Shown here piece by piece: positions 18,129 through 27,441 of a stretch of 64,000 bases of DNA. The notes beneath the pieces were generated by a model. That model did not search any database. It saw only the letters and a list, made by a program, of their open reading frames with translations, and was not told where the DNA came from. The first letter of the stretch is position 1. Every line of letters starts with the position of its first letter. The stretch comes from Phenylobacterium kunshanense. Lineage in GTDB: Bacteria > Pseudomonadota > Alphaproteobacteria > Caulobacterales > Caulobacteraceae. The translations under genes and the position numbers were made by a program. The stretch spans positions 1 to 64,000 of the forward strand of contig NZ_QFYS01000012.1 of assembly GCF_003254525.1 (NCBI RefSeq), in the 5' to 3' direction.

Positions 18129-19318
18129 GCCGCCGGCCGCGGAGCAGGCGTCCGCGCTCCCTGAGGCGCGCCAGCCGCCGGCCCGCGCGCCACGCGCACC
18201 GGCTGGCCAGGCTGGATCTTGTTGAGGCCGTCCGCGACCAGCCGATCGCCGGGCCGCACGCCATCGACGATCTCGACGAAGCCCTGCTGGCGGACGCCGG
18301 TGATGATCGGCCGCTGCTCGGCCAGCGTCCGCTCGCCTTGCTGGTTCAGCACATAGACGAAGGCGGCGTCGCCCTGGACGGCCACGGCCGACTCCGGGGC
18401 TCCGGGATTCGTCCTCTGGCCTCGCGACACCCCCACCCTGATCAGCATGCCCGGCTTCAAGCGTCCGCTCGGGTTGGGGAATTCGGCGCGAGCCGTGATC
18501 GCACGGGTCCGCTCATCCACGCGCGTGTCGAGTTGGGCGATGCGGCCGCTGATCGTCTCGCCGGGAAATGCGTCAGCGGTCGCCAGCAGCGGCTGCCCCT
18601 GCCGGATCTGGCCAAGGAAGCGTTCCGGCACCTGGAAATCGACGCGGATCACGGAGGTGTCGTCCAGGGTGACGATGGGCGCCCCCGGGTTGACCAGGGC
18701 GCCCGGCGCTACGTCCGAAAGGCCCACCACGCCCGCGAACGGGGCGCGGATCACCCGGTCGGCCTCGCGCGCCTTCGCGGCGGCGAGGTCCGCCTGGGCC
18801 GAGCGCCATGCCGCCTCGTACTGGTCGATGGCGGCCTTGGAAGCGAACCCCTGCTGCCCGAGGGTGACATAGCGATCGTACGCCCGGCGGGCCTGCAACA
18901 GCCGCGCCTCGGCCTGGGCCACGCCAGCGTCCTGTTCGGTCGCCTTCAGTTCGACCAGCACCGCGCCGCGCGGCACTCTCTGTCCATCCGAGAACCGCAC
19001 CCGCTCCACGAGCTGGGTGGTTGCGGCCGTCAGCGTCACCGACTGGCGCCCCTTGGCGACGCCCAGGACCTCGATGGTGTCCTCGAACGCCCGCGGTTGG
19101 ACCACCGCCACCGAAACCAGGGTCGGCCCCCCAAATGCGCCGGCGCGGCGATTGCCTGCGCCTCCCCCCGGCGCGCCCCCCGCCTTGCTCATCGCGGCGG
19201 GCCCGCCGGCGCCACCGGCGTCGCCGGACTTCTTGGTCAGCACCTTGAACCCGCCGGCCACAGCCATGACGGCGAGGACCACGAGGGCCGCGACGAGGAA
19301 GAAGTGGCGTCGGATCAA
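18125..19318 (-). CDS. RND efflux periplasmic adaptor (membrane fusion protein)
   Basis: 397 residues from a TTG start: IRRHFFLVAALVVLAVMAVAG forms an N-terminal anchor. A Gly/Ala-rich linker leads to the lipoyl, hairpin and beta-barrel domains (AQAEARLLQARRAYDRYVTLGQQGFASKAAID forms the alpha-hairpin; RAPFAGVVGLSDVAPGALVNPGAPI is the second lipoyl half). It bridges the RND pump to an outer-membrane channel. I chose TTG 19318 because GGAG lies 10 bases upstream and homologues begin MIKRHF-like; an upstream TTG at 19366 adds 16 residues without a ribosome site. The stop overlaps the pump start by 4 bases. Confidence 0.9.
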   Translation of the reverse strand: MIRRHFFLVAALVVLAVMAVAGGFKVLTKKSGDAGGAGGPAAMSKAGGAPGGGAGNRRAGAFGGPTLVSVAVVQPRAFEDTIEVLGVAKGRQSVTLTAATTQLVERVRFSDGQRVPRGAVLVELKATEQDAGVAQAEARLLQARRAYDRYVTLGQQGFASKAAIDQYEAAWRSAQADLAAAKAREADRVIRAPFAGVVGLSDVAPGALVNPGAPIVTLDDTSVIRVDFQVPERFLGQIRQGQPLLATADAFPGETISGRIAQLDTRVDERTRAITARAEFPNPSGRLKPGMLIRVGVSRGQRTNPGAPESAVAVQGDAAFVYVLNQQGERTLAEQRPIITGVRQQGFVEIVDGVRPGDRLVADGLNKIQPGQPVRVARGPAAGAPQGARTPAPRPAA

Positions 19319-19459
19319 AACTTGAAGGCTCCGTCGCCCGCGCACGTGCGGGCATAATTCTGACAATTGGCCGCGGCTCTTAGGCAGCCAGATACATGTG
19401 GTCCAGTGACAGCAGGATGGCTATGCGTTGCGACCCTGAAACTTCCGCCTAAATGCAAA

Positions 19460-19484
19460 CGGGCGCCCGGTGGCCGGGCGCCCG
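19460..19484 (-). terminator. Intrinsic terminator of the class II aldolase gene
   Basis: On the minus strand CGGGCGCCCGG, loop CCA, CCGGGCGCCCG form a perfect 11-base stem, followed by TTTGCATTT. It lies 29 bases after the aldolase stop codon. This is the most convincing rho-independent terminator in the window. Confidence 0.6.
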
Positions 19485-19512
19485 CCTGCCTATGCTTGGG
19501 GCAGCTTGGCCG

Positions 19513-20283
19513 TCAGGCGTCGTAGCCGGGCAGCTCACGGTCCAGTTTACGCAGGCAACCCGGCCAGGCGAGGCCGCCGCCGATTCCCCGCGCGACCTGC
19601 GACTTCACCTCGGCCTGAGAGGCTTCGGGCGCGATCAGCACGTTCTGGCGGCCACCGCCCATCGCCCTGACCTGCATCGTGCAGGCCCGCTCCAGGTAAT
19701 ACATGCCGATCCAGCAATCCGCCGCCGTCTCGCCCACCGACAGCGTGCCATGATTTCTCAGCAGCATCAGGGTCTTGTCGCCGATGTCGGCGACCAGCCG
19801 CTCGCGCTCGTCGTGGTTCAGGGCGATCCCCTCGTAGTCATGGTAGGCCAGCCGGGGCAACACGATCAGCGCGTGCTGCGACAGCGGCAGCAGGCCATCG
19901 GCCTGGGCGGCCACCGCCACGCCGTCGTCCGAGTGCAAGTGCATCACATACCTGGCGTCTTCACGGGCGGCATGGATGGCCGAGTGGATCGTGAAGCCCG
20001 CCGGATTGATGAAATAGGGCGTCTCCTGGAGGATGTTGCCGTCCAGGTCGATCTTCACCAGGGACGAGGCGGTGATCTCCTCGAACAGCAGGCCATAGGG
20101 GTTGATCAGGAAGTGATGCTCGGGCCCCGGAATGCGGGCCGAGATGTGGGTGTAGATGAGGTCATCCCACCCGTAGAGCGCCACGAGCCGGTAGAGCGCG
20201 GCAAGCTCCACACGCGCCTTCCATTCCTCGGCGCTCACCTTGCCCTTCAGCGAGGTCACGCCGACGCCAGAACCATCCGCCAT
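19513..20283 (-). CDS. Class II aldolase/adducin-family protein
   Basis: 256 residues. The fold is that of fuculose-phosphate aldolase, a zinc enzyme cleaving sugar phosphates or decarboxylating hydroxy acids. Zinc-ligand histidines are visible in VMHLHSDDGVAVAA and LLRNHGTLSVGETAADCWI; GWDDLIYTHISARIPG is the N-terminal signature. Members with this longer N-terminus are often annotated simply as aldolase-like, and no sugar-pathway neighbour narrows the substrate. I chose ATG 20283, 6 bases from AGGGAG; an ATG two codons upstream abuts the ribosome site. A clear terminator follows the stop. Confidence 0.88.
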   Translation of the reverse strand: MADGSGVGVTSLKGKVSAEEWKARVELAALYRLVALYGWDDLIYTHISARIPGPEHHFLINPYGLLFEEITASSLVKIDLDGNILQETPYFINPAGFTIHSAIHAAREDARYVMHLHSDDGVAVAAQADGLLPLSQHALIVLPRLAYHDYEGIALNHDERERLVADIGDKTLMLLRNHGTLSVGETAADCWIGMYYLERACTMQVRAMGGGRQNVLIAPEASQAEVKSQVARGIGGGLAWPGCLRKLDRELPGYDA

Positions 20284-20338
20284 GGCCATCTCCCTAATCG
20301 TTGTTCAGGCGCGAACCTCGCCCCCCTCCGGCCTATCG

Positions 20339-21394
20339 TCAAGCCGAGGCCAGCTCGGCGACCGCGTCCACGGCGGCCTCGAGGTCCGCCGGATCATCCG
20401 GTCGCACGGCCACGCTCCCCAGCAGCGGGCGGTCGTGCTTGCGGCGTGATCGGTCGTAGGCGGGGTCATATCGGAACGCCATGATCGCTTCCGCCAGCTC
20501 GGCGAACGCGCCGGCGTCGGCCATCGCCCGCCAGCCCGCGAGCCGCTCGCGGCTGGGCGGCTCGGGCAGCCGGGCGAACGCCGCCTCCATGGCCGCCCTG
20601 TCGGCCGTCAGGTCGCGGTAGGCGGCGACGAGATAGCGGGCGCGGCTCTTGCGGTCGGCGACGAGTTCGATGCGAGCCGCGTCGGCGATGCGCGTCCAGA
20701 GGGCTGGCGGGATCATCCGGTCGCCGATCTTGCTCGACTCCGCCTCGGCGATCACCGGTCGGGACGGGTCGAGGCCATCCAGCGCCGCCAGCAGCCTGCT
20801 TTCGAACAATTTCTGGGAGGGCTGCGGCTGGCCGGCCAAGGCGCCGAACAACGATCCACGGTGGGCGGCCAGGCCTTCGAGATCCAGCGTCTGGAATCCC
20901 CGCTTCGCCAGCTTGCCGAGAAGCTCGGTCTTGCCCGACCCGGTATGCCCGTCGAGCAGAATGAAGCTATGCGGCAGGACACCATCATAGAGCCGGGCCG
21001 TCACATGGCGCCGATAGGTGCGGTATCCGCCGCTCAGCACGCTCGTGCGCCACCCGACCTGCGACAGGATGAGGGCCATGGCGTTCGAGCGCATGCCGCC
21101 GCGCCAGCAATAGACCAGCGGCTTGAAGTCACCCGGCCGGTCCGCCAGCGCCGTCTCCAGGTGGAGCGCGACATTGCGGGCGACGTGCGCGGCGCCGATC
21201 CGCCGCGCCTTGAAGCGCGACTCCTGCACGTAGATCGTGCCGACTTCCGCGCGCTCGGCGTCGGTCAGCACCGGCAGGTTCACCGATCCCGGGATATGGT
21301 CCTCGGCGTACTCGCCAGGGCTGCGCACGTCGATCAGCATATCGAATCGCGCGAGGGCGGCGGGGGACACGTCTTCGGTGAGCTGCAGGCTCAT
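20339..21394 (-). CDS. mnmH: tRNA 2-selenouridine synthase
   Basis: 351 residues. MnmH (SelU, YbbB) replaces sulfur by selenium in the wobble 2-thiouridine of tRNA-Lys, -Glu and -Gln, via geranylated intermediates. The N-terminal rhodanese domain has the active loop YCWRGGMRS with Cys96; the C-terminal P-loop domain has DGHTGSGKT (Lys155). The ATG at 21394 gives the family's normal N-terminus (SLQLTEDVSP); the frame is open another 63 bases. It is divergent from selD, whose product supplies selenophosphate, with only 38 bases between the two starts. Confidence 0.95.
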   Translation of the reverse strand: MSLQLTEDVSPAALARFDMLIDVRSPGEYAEDHIPGSVNLPVLTDAERAEVGTIYVQESRFKARRIGAAHVARNVALHLETALADRPGDFKPLVYCWRGGMRSNAMALILSQVGWRTSVLSGGYRTYRRHVTARLYDGVLPHSFILLDGHTGSGKTELLGKLAKRGFQTLDLEGLAAHRGSLFGALAGQPQPSQKLFESRLLAALDGLDPSRPVIAEAESSKIGDRMIPPALWTRIADAARIELVADRKSRARYLVAAYRDLTADRAAMEAAFARLPEPPSRERLAGWRAMADAGAFAELAEAIMAFRYDPAYDRSRRKHDRPLLGSVAVRPDDPADLEAAVDAVAELASA

Positions 21395-21400
21395 GGCTCT

Positions 21401-21408
21401 GCTATAGC
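21401..21408. promoter_or_regulatory. Palindromic -10-like box shared by mnmH and selD
   Basis: GCTATAGC reads TATAGC on both strands and is the only AT-rich hexamer in the 38-base gap. On the plus strand it would give a roughly 18-base selD leader; on the minus strand it would start transcription at or next to the mnmH ATG, i.e. a leaderless mRNA. Neither direction has a good -35 hexamer. Confidence 0.35.
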
Positions 21409-21432
21409 CCCGTTTGACTGGAGGGAGAGCCC

Positions 21433-22485
21433 ATGTCCGAAAAAGTGCCCCTGACATCCCTGGCCCATGGCGGCGGGTGCGGCTGCAAGCTGGCGCCCAA
21501 GGCCCTGCGCGAGATCATGGCGCGGATGCCGGCGGCAGCGGCGTTTCCCGACCTGCTTGTGGGGAACGAGACCTCCGACGACGCGGCCGTCTGGCGGCTG
21601 AACGACACCCAGGCCCTCGTCGCCACCACCGATTTCTTCATGCCTGTCGTGGACGACCCCTTCGACTTCGGCCGCATCGCCGCCACCAACGCCCTGTCCG
21701 ATGTCTACGCCATGGGCGGGACGCCGATCATGGCGCTGGCGATCGTCGGCATGCCGATCGGCAAGCTCGAGCCGGACACGATCGCGCGCATTCTCGAAGG
21801 CGGCGCTTCCGTCTGTGCGGCGGCGGGCATCCCGATCGCCGGCGGCCACTCCATCGACAGCGAGGAGCCGATCTATGGCCTCGTGGCGCTGGGGCTCGTG
21901 CATCCGGACCAGATCCTCACCAACAAGGGCGGGCGCGAGGGCGACGTCCTCATCCTGACCAAGCCCCTGGGCGTCGGCGTGCTGTCGGCGGCCTTCAAGC
22001 AGGGCCGGCTCGACGCGGCAGGCTATGAGACCCTGATCGCCACCACCACGCAGCTCAACACCCTGGGCCGCGACCTCGCCGGGATGGCCGGAGTACATGC
22101 CGTCACCGACGTCACGGGCTTCGGCCTGATCGGCCACGCGCTGGAGATGGCGGTCGGTAGCAAGCTGCTGGCCGACATCCGGGCCGACGTCCCCATCCTG
22201 CCCGGGGTCGAGCATCTGCTGAAGACCGGCGCGCGCACAGGCGCGTCCACCCGCAACTGGGAGAGCTATGGCGATCTGGTGCAGGAGATGGCCGCCGTCC
22301 CGCACTGGAAGCGCGATCTCCTGACCGATCCCCAGACCAGCGGCGGCCTGCTCATCGCCGCCGCGCCGAGCGTCGCCGACGCGGTCCTCACCGCCGCCCG
22401 CGTCCGCGGGTTCGACCGGGCCGCCGTCATCGGAAGGCTCTCGGGCCGTTCCATGGGCATCCAACCCAGGGTCCGCCTGCTCTAG
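21433..22485 (+). CDS. selD: Selenide, water dikinase (selenophosphate synthase)
   Basis: 350 residues. SelD makes selenophosphate from selenide and ATP, the selenium donor for tRNA and selenoprotein synthesis. The active loop HGGGCGCKL carries Cys16 and Lys19, so this is the cysteine, not the selenocysteine, form. ATP/metal-binding motifs TTDFFMPVVDDPFDFGRIAA and GGHSIDSEEPIYGL and the C-terminal TDPQTSGGLL are intact. The ribosome site GAGGGAG precedes the ATG. The pairing with mnmH points to tRNA selenation as its use; selA/selB are not in the window. The TAG stop overlaps that of glpK in a shared CTAG. Confidence 0.96.
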   Translation: MSEKVPLTSLAHGGGCGCKLAPKALREIMARMPAAAAFPDLLVGNETSDDAAVWRLNDTQALVATTDFFMPVVDDPFDFGRIAATNALSDVYAMGGTPIMALAIVGMPIGKLEPDTIARILEGGASVCAAAGIPIAGGHSIDSEEPIYGLVALGLVHPDQILTNKGGREGDVLILTKPLGVGVLSAAFKQGRLDAAGYETLIATTTQLNTLGRDLAGMAGVHAVTDVTGFGLIGHALEMAVGSKLLADIRADVPILPGVEHLLKTGARTGASTRNWESYGDLVQEMAAVPHWKRDLLTDPQTSGGLLIAAAPSVADAVLTAARVRGFDRAAVIGRLSGRSMGIQPRVRLL

Positions 22486-23978
22486 GTGGTGCGCACGCGG
22501 GCCACGGCGTCGAGCCAGCGGGCATAGGCCCGCTCGCGCGGATCGACGTCCATCCGTGGCCCATAGGCTTCGGTCTTCGGACGCGCGGCGGCGGCCTCCG
22601 CCGGATCTCTGTAGATGCCCGCCCCAACGCCGGCGAACAGCGCCGCGCCCAGAGCCGTGGTCTCCTGGTAGGTCGCGCGGCAGACACTGACGCCGGTCAG
22701 GTCCGCGAGCCGCTGGCTGAACCACGGGCTCTTCGCCATCCCGCCATCGATCCTGAGCTCGACCTCGCCATGGAACGCCTTGGGCGCATCGGCGCGCATG
22801 GCCTCGATCAGGTCGCGGGTCTGCAGGGCGCAGGCGTCAAAGGCCGCGCGCGCGATCTCGGGCAGGCCCGCATCCCGGGTCAGCCCGAACAGCGCCCCGC
22901 GCGCACCGGCGTCCCACCACGGCGCGCCAAGGCCCGTGAATGCGGGCACGAGCACCACGCCCAGGTCGTCGTTCGCCTCGGCCGCCAGGGCTTCCGCCGC
23001 CTGCGGGCCGCCGGGAATCCGCAGCCCCTCCGAGAGCCACTGGATCGCGGCCCCGGCGATGAAGATCGCCCCCTCGAGCGCGTAGGTGGTCCGACCGCCG
23101 ACCTGCGCCGCCACCGTGGTCAGCAGCCGCGCCTGCGAGATCGGCGCCGTCTCTCCGGTGTTGATGAGCATGAAGCAGCCGGTCCCATAGGTGGCCTTCA
23201 TCTCGCCCGGCCTGACGCACCCCTGCCCCATCAGCGCCGCCTGCTGGTCGCCCGCGACGCCTCGGATCGGGACCGCCCGCCCCAGGATCGCGGCATCCGT
23301 CTCGCCGAAATCGCCCGCGCAGTCCCTCACCTCGGGGAGGATCCCGAGCGGGACATCAAGCATGGCCGCCATCTCGGCCGACCAGCCGCCCTTCCGCAGG
23401 TCGTACAGCAAGGTGCGGGACGCGTTCGTCGCGTCGGTGGCGTGGACCCGCCCGCCGGTCAGCTTCCAGATGAGCCAGGTGTCGATGGTGCCCGCGAGCA
23501 ACTCGCCGGCTTCGGCGGCTGCCCGGGCGCCCGGAACGTGGTCGAGCAGCCACGCCAGCTTCGTGCCCGAGAAGTAGGGGTCCAGGAGCAGCCCGGTCAG
23601 CTCGGTGACGCGCGCCTCCCGCCCTGCGGCCCGAAGTCGCGCGCAGACCGGTTCGGTGCGGCGGTCCTGCCAGACGATCGCCTTGTGCACCGGCCGGCCG
23701 GTGGCGCGATCCCACAGCACGACCGTCTCCCGCTGGTTGGTGATCCCGATCGCGGCGATCGCCGAGAGCTCGCGTCCCGCCGTCTCCACGGCCGCCTTCA
23801 GGACGGCCACCGCGGCCTGGAATATCTCCTCCGCGTCGTGCTCGACCCAGCCGTCCTGCGGATAGTGCTGCTGCAGCGGACGGCCGGCCTCGCCCAGCGC
23901 CAAGCCGTCGGCGCCGAAAAGTATCGCGCGCGTTGAGGTGGTCCCCTGGTCCAGCGCGAGCAGCAGCGGTTCGCCCAT
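22482..23978 (-). CDS. glpK: Glycerol kinase
   Basis: 498 residues, standard length. GlpK phosphorylates glycerol to glycerol 3-phosphate. FGGY-family ATPase motifs are present: ALDQGTTSTRA (phosphate 1), GITNQRETVVLWD, the catalytic Asp in GVAGDQQAALMGQG, and ATYGTGCFMLIN. The C-terminal ELRIDGGMAKSPWFSQRLAD is the FGGY signature region. I chose ATG 23978 with GGAGGAAA 6 bases upstream; a 71-codon open extension lacks homology. No glpF or glpD is adjacent. It converges on selD with shared stop bases and is divergent from the first DUF2336 gene. Confidence 0.96.
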   Translation of the reverse strand: MGEPLLLALDQGTTSTRAILFGADGLALGEAGRPLQQHYPQDGWVEHDAEEIFQAAVAVLKAAVETAGRELSAIAAIGITNQRETVVLWDRATGRPVHKAIVWQDRRTEPVCARLRAAGREARVTELTGLLLDPYFSGTKLAWLLDHVPGARAAAEAGELLAGTIDTWLIWKLTGGRVHATDATNASRTLLYDLRKGGWSAEMAAMLDVPLGILPEVRDCAGDFGETDAAILGRAVPIRGVAGDQQAALMGQGCVRPGEMKATYGTGCFMLINTGETAPISQARLLTTVAAQVGGRTTYALEGAIFIAGAAIQWLSEGLRIPGGPQAAEALAAEANDDLGVVLVPAFTGLGAPWWDAGARGALFGLTRDAGLPEIARAAFDACALQTRDLIEAMRADAPKAFHGEVELRIDGGMAKSPWFSQRLADLTGVSVCRATYQETTALGAALFAGVGAGIYRDPAEAAAARPKTEAYGPRMDVDPRERAYARWLDAVARVRTT

Positions 23979-24082
23979 GGCTCGTTTCCTCCGTTCCGAC
24001 TTCACCCTTAAGCATGTCTTCACGCCAAAGGCCCAGAGTCGGCTACAGCCGTGTTCGTACTGTAGAAAATAGGAGTTCCGGC

Positions 24083-25216
24083 TTGAGCCTCGCGATGAGC
24101 AGCGAAAGCCTGCTCGATCTCGCCAAGAGCCGCCAGCCGGCGGACCGCGAACGCCTGTTGCTGGCGATCGCGGATCTGTGCGACGCGCCACATGTCGGCG
24201 CGGCGATGAAGTCGCCGTCGATCCAGGGACTGCTGTCCTCGATCTTCATGAGCCTGGTGGTCGAAGCCGAACGCGATATCCGCCATCGGCTCTCCCAGAA
24301 GCTGGCCGCCGCCGACTGGGCGCCGAACGCCCTCGTCAATGTCCTCGCGCTCGACGACATCGAGATCGCCCGGCCGATCATTTCGCAGAGCCCCGTGCTC
24401 CGCGACCTCGACCTCGTCCGCCTGCTGGTCGAGGCGACGATTGAGCACCAGATCGAGGTCGCCCGCCGGCCGAACCTCTCGAGCACCGTCGTATCGGCGA
24501 TCCTGGAACAGGCCGAGCCCGCCGTGCTGACCGCCCTGGCCGGGAACACCTCCGCCGAACTCTCGCCTCGCGAGATGGAGGAGTTGGTCGAGGCGTCACG
24601 CCAGATCGCGGCGCTCCGCACCCCGCTATCCCAGCACCCCAAGCTGACCGGCCAGCTCGCCAAGCGCCTCTATCTCTGGGTTGGACTGGCGCTGCGCCAG
24701 GGCCTTGCCGACCGATTCCGCCTCGACGTCACTATCCTGGACGAGGCGCTGGCCGCCTCGCTCAACGAGGCGCACGTCGGGATCGCCCACCTCAATTCCG
24801 AAGCCTTGCCGCGCATGACGCGCGAGGGCGAGCGGGAGGCGATGGAGCGGCGGCTGATCGACAAGCTCCACGCCGCGGGGCAACTCCGTCCCGGCTACCT
24901 CATCCGCGCCCTCCGCGAGGGGCGGCTCGGCCTCTTTGCCGGGGCGCTGGCGGTGCTGGGACGCTTCGACGCCGCCCAGGTGCAGGCCACGCTCGATTCG
25001 GACCGGCCGGAACTCCTGGCCCTCGCCTGCGCCGCCGTGGGCATCGACCGCAGCGTGTTCCCCGACATCCTGACCATGACGCGCAAGCTGAACAACGGCC
25101 GCCCCGGCGGTGGGGCCGAAGGCGCCCGCAAGGCGTCGGTGGCGTTCGCGCCCGTCTCGCCTGAGGTCGCCGGCGCCGCCTTCCGTCAGGCCGCCCGGGC
25201 CCTATCCGTCGTTTGA
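24083..25216 (+). CDS. DUF2336 family protein (first copy)
   Basis: 377 residues, almost entirely helical and soluble. The pattern of short repeated helices (ARPIISQSPVLRDLDLVRLL, RRPNLSSTVVSAILEQAE) resembles the alphaproteobacterial DUF2336 family, whose repeats look HEAT-like; no function is established. The TTG at 24083 has AGGAG 7 bases upstream, whereas the in-frame ATG at 24095 is too far from it. A second member of the family is encoded 2.2 kb away on the opposite strand, with an Hpt protein between. The NAD kinase gene follows after 33 bases and may be co-transcribed. Confidence 0.8.
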   Translation: MSLAMSSESLLDLAKSRQPADRERLLLAIADLCDAPHVGAAMKSPSIQGLLSSIFMSLVVEAERDIRHRLSQKLAAADWAPNALVNVLALDDIEIARPIISQSPVLRDLDLVRLLVEATIEHQIEVARRPNLSSTVVSAILEQAEPAVLTALAGNTSAELSPREMEELVEASRQIAALRTPLSQHPKLTGQLAKRLYLWVGLALRQGLADRFRLDVTILDEALAASLNEAHVGIAHLNSEALPRMTREGEREAMERRLIDKLHAAGQLRPGYLIRALREGRLGLFAGALAVLGRFDAAQVQATLDSDRPELLALACAAVGIDRSVFPDILTMTRKLNNGRPGGGAEGARKASVAFAPVSPEVAGAAFRQAARALSVV

Positions 25217-25249
25217 CAGACCGCGAAGCTTCGGCCCCTCTACCGGCCG

Positions 25250-26029
25250 ATGAAAAAGTCCGCGTTCGTCACCCGACTCACCTTCGTCGCGTCCAACCGC
25301 CCCGAGGCGCAGGAGGCGCGCGACAAGCTTGTCGCGCGCTATGGCGACGCCGGCGTCGAGAACGCCCAGGTAATCGTCGCCCTGGGGGGCGACGGGTTCA
25401 TGCTCGAGACGGTCCACGCGCTCATGCACTCGGGCAAGCCGATCTACGGCATGAACAAGGGCTCGGTCGGCTTCCTGATGAACGAGTTCGCCGACGACGA
25501 CCTTCTCGGCCGCATCAACGCGGCCGAAGGGGCCACCATCCATCCCCTGAGGATGCAGGCGGTGGACGTGAACGGCGAGACGCACGAGGCGATCGCCTTC
25601 AACGAAGTCAGCCTGCTCCGAACGACCCGACAGGCCGCCAAGCTGCGCATATCCGTCGATGGCAAGGTGCGCCTGCCGGAGCTCATCTGCGACGGCGCCC
25701 TGATCTCGACCCCGATGGGATCGACCGCCTACAACCTGTCGGCCCACGGCCCCATCATCCCGATGGATTCGCAGATCCTGGCCCTGACGCCGATCAGCGC
25801 CTTTCGCCCCCGCCGCTGGCGCGGCGCACTCCTCTCGCACACGGCGCGCATTCGCCTGGAAGTCCTGGAGGGCGCCAAGCGGCCGGTCAGCGCGACGGCC
25901 GACAACTACGAGGCCCAGCACGTGATGGAAGTCTACATCGCCGAGGATCGGGACGTGCAAGTGTGCATGCTCTTCGACGCCGGGCGCAGCCTGGGCGAAC
26001 GGGTGCTCGCCGAGCAGTTCTCGGTGTGA
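25250..26029 (+). CDS. nadK: NAD kinase
   Basis: 259 residues, the short form typical of alphaproteobacteria. It makes NADP from NAD and ATP or polyphosphate. The key GGDG motif is in [13 protein letters not shown] (Asp48); the NE motif appears in [10 protein letters not shown], followed by [17 protein letters not shown], the NAD-binding diacylglycerol-kinase-like core. The start ATG lacks a clear ribosome site, so coupling to the upstream DUF2336 gene (33-base gap) is possible. Confidence 0.94.
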   Translation: MKKSAFVTRLTFVASNRPEAQEARDKLVARYGDAGVENAQVIVALGGDGFMLETVHALMHSGKPIYGMNKGSVGFLMNEFADDDLLGRINAAEGATIHPLRMQAVDVNGETHEAIAFNEVSLLRTTRQAAKLRISVDGKVRLPELICDGALISTPMGSTAYNLSAHGPIIPMDSQILALTPISAFRPRRWRGALLSHTARIRLEVLEGAKRPVSATADNYEAQHVMEVYIAEDRDVQVCMLFDAGRSLGERVLAEQFSV

Positions 26030-26112
26030 TCCTGCGTCGCATAACGCGCTTCGACATCATGGCTTATTAACGGGTTCACCTTACCTTCGCGGGGATCGTT
26101 CGGGAGAGTCAT

Positions 26113-26598
26113 GTGAGCGAACACAAGCCCGGCCAGATGATTCCGGCCCCCAACGCGCTCCGCCTGAAGGTGGGCGGGGGCCGCCTGGGCGCCATCGATC
26201 CGGCGGCGATCGCGAAGGCCGAGGCCGCGCTGAAGAGCCTGTCGGGGAACTTCACCCAGTGGCTGAACGACGAGATCACCAAGCTCGAGGGCGCGCGCCA
26301 GACCGTGCGGACCGAGGGCGCCAGCCCCGAGAACATGGAAAGCCTCTATCTGCGGGCGCATGACCTGAAGGGTCTGGGCTCCACCTATGGCTTCCCGCTG
26401 ATCACCCGCATCGCCGGCCTGCTCTGCCGACTCATCGACGACAAGGCCAAGCGCCTGGAAGCGCCGATGCCCCTGATCGACGCCCACATCGACGCGATCA
26501 AGGCCGCAGCCCGCGACGAGATCAAGACCGAGGACCACCCGGTCGGCCAGGCGCTCGTGCGCGAACTCGAAGGCCAGATCGCCGCTTTCGGCGCCTGA
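26113..26598 (+). CDS. Stand-alone histidine phosphotransfer (Hpt) domain protein
   Basis: 161 residues. The four-helix Hpt core spans about residues 35-155; YLRAHDLKGLGSTYGFPLI contains the phosphoacceptor His83 in the canonical HxLKG context, preceded by FTQWLNDEITKLE. Such proteins relay phosphate between hybrid kinases and response regulators. GTG start with CGGGAGAG upstream; ATG two bases earlier runs into a stop. Candidate kinases in the window are the intact hybrid at 40946, and the catalytically degenerate hybrid at 28751. The stop is 6 bases from that of the convergent NUDIX gene. Confidence 0.88.
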   Translation: MSEHKPGQMIPAPNALRLKVGGGRLGAIDPAAIAKAEAALKSLSGNFTQWLNDEITKLEGARQTVRTEGASPENMESLYLRAHDLKGLGSTYGFPLITRIAGLLCRLIDDKAKRLEAPMPLIDAHIDAIKAAARDEIKTEDHPVGQALVRELEGQIAAFGA

Positions 26599-26604
26599 TC
26601 CGCC

Positions 26605-27402
26605 CTACCCGCCGATGCGTTCCATCGGCTCGGCCACGGGGCCGTAGCCGGCATCCGGTGGCAGCACCAGGAACGCACCCTCAGCGCGCCGCTCCACCTG
26701 GGGCAGCACCGTGACCAGCGTCCGGGCCTCGGCCTGCGCCACGCAGTCCTCGGCGCTCCGCGCTTCGGCGAGCAACTGAACGTTCATGCGGGTCGGAAAG
26801 ATCACCGTCCGCTCTCCGGCCGACGCCAGCCTGAGGACCTCGCCGGGCGCGATCCATTCGGCATCCACCGTCTCACGGCCGTCGCAGGCCGCCACCTGGT
26901 CGGCCGGCGCACGCACGGCGTAGAACCAGGTGTCGAACCGCTTCGGCATCATCACCGGCGTGATCCAGCGCGCGAACACGGACAGCGCATCCAGCCGCAA
27001 CCGCACCCCGAGCTCGCGCACCACGTCCAGGAAATGAACCTCGCCCCGATCCACGGCCTCGCGGATCGCGGGGTCGCACGCCGCGGCGAAATGGGCGCCG
27101 TCGTGGTGTTCGGCGAGGAGGATTCCCGCCTCCTCGAACGCTTCGCGTATCGCACCGATGCGCAGGGTCCGCTGAACGTCGTCGAAGGCGTGCCAGCCGA
27201 CAGCATGCTCGGCCCAGGCCGGATCCGTGTCGCCCGCGTGGGTCTTGCCGCCTGGGAACACCAGCGCGCCGGACGCGAAGTCGATCTGATGATGCCGCTT
27301 GACCATGAGCACCTGGAATTCCGGCTCGTCGCGCAGCAGCAGGATGGTGGCCGCCGGTTTCGGTTCGGCCGGTCCCTTTTCCGGGGTCTTGGGCGTTTCC
27401 AT
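26605..27402 (-). CDS. NUDIX hydrolase
   Basis: 265 residues. NUDIX enzymes cleave nucleoside diphosphates linked to another moiety. The Nudix box is recognisable but split by an insertion: ALVFPGGKTHAGDTDP then IGAIREAFEEAGILLAEHHD, with the REAFEEAG core intact. The length and architecture (long insertion, C-terminal substrate loop) resemble NUDT19/coenzyme A-type members rather than MutT; that subgroup is inference. The ATG at 27402 was chosen; the frame is open 36 bases upstream. It runs toward the Hpt gene and 39 bases separate it from the second DUF2336 gene on the same strand. Confidence 0.87.
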   Translation of the reverse strand: METPKTPEKGPAEPKPAATILLLRDEPEFQVLMVKRHHQIDFASGALVFPGGKTHAGDTDPAWAEHAVGWHAFDDVQRTLRIGAIREAFEEAGILLAEHHDGAHFAAACDPAIREAVDRGEVHFLDVVRELGVRLRLDALSVFARWITPVMMPKRFDTWFYAVRAPADQVAACDGRETVDAEWIAPGEVLRLASAGERTVIFPTRMNVQLLAEARSAEDCVAQAEARTLVTVLPQVERRAEGAFLVLPPDAGYGPVAEPMERIGG

Positions 27403-27441
27403 GGGCGAAGCTTGGAACCCGGCCCCTGGGGAAGGCAAGCG

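Noticed and set aside
21433..22485. SelD as a selenoprotein
   Set aside because: The active loop codes Cys16 and Cys18; no in-frame UGA is present.
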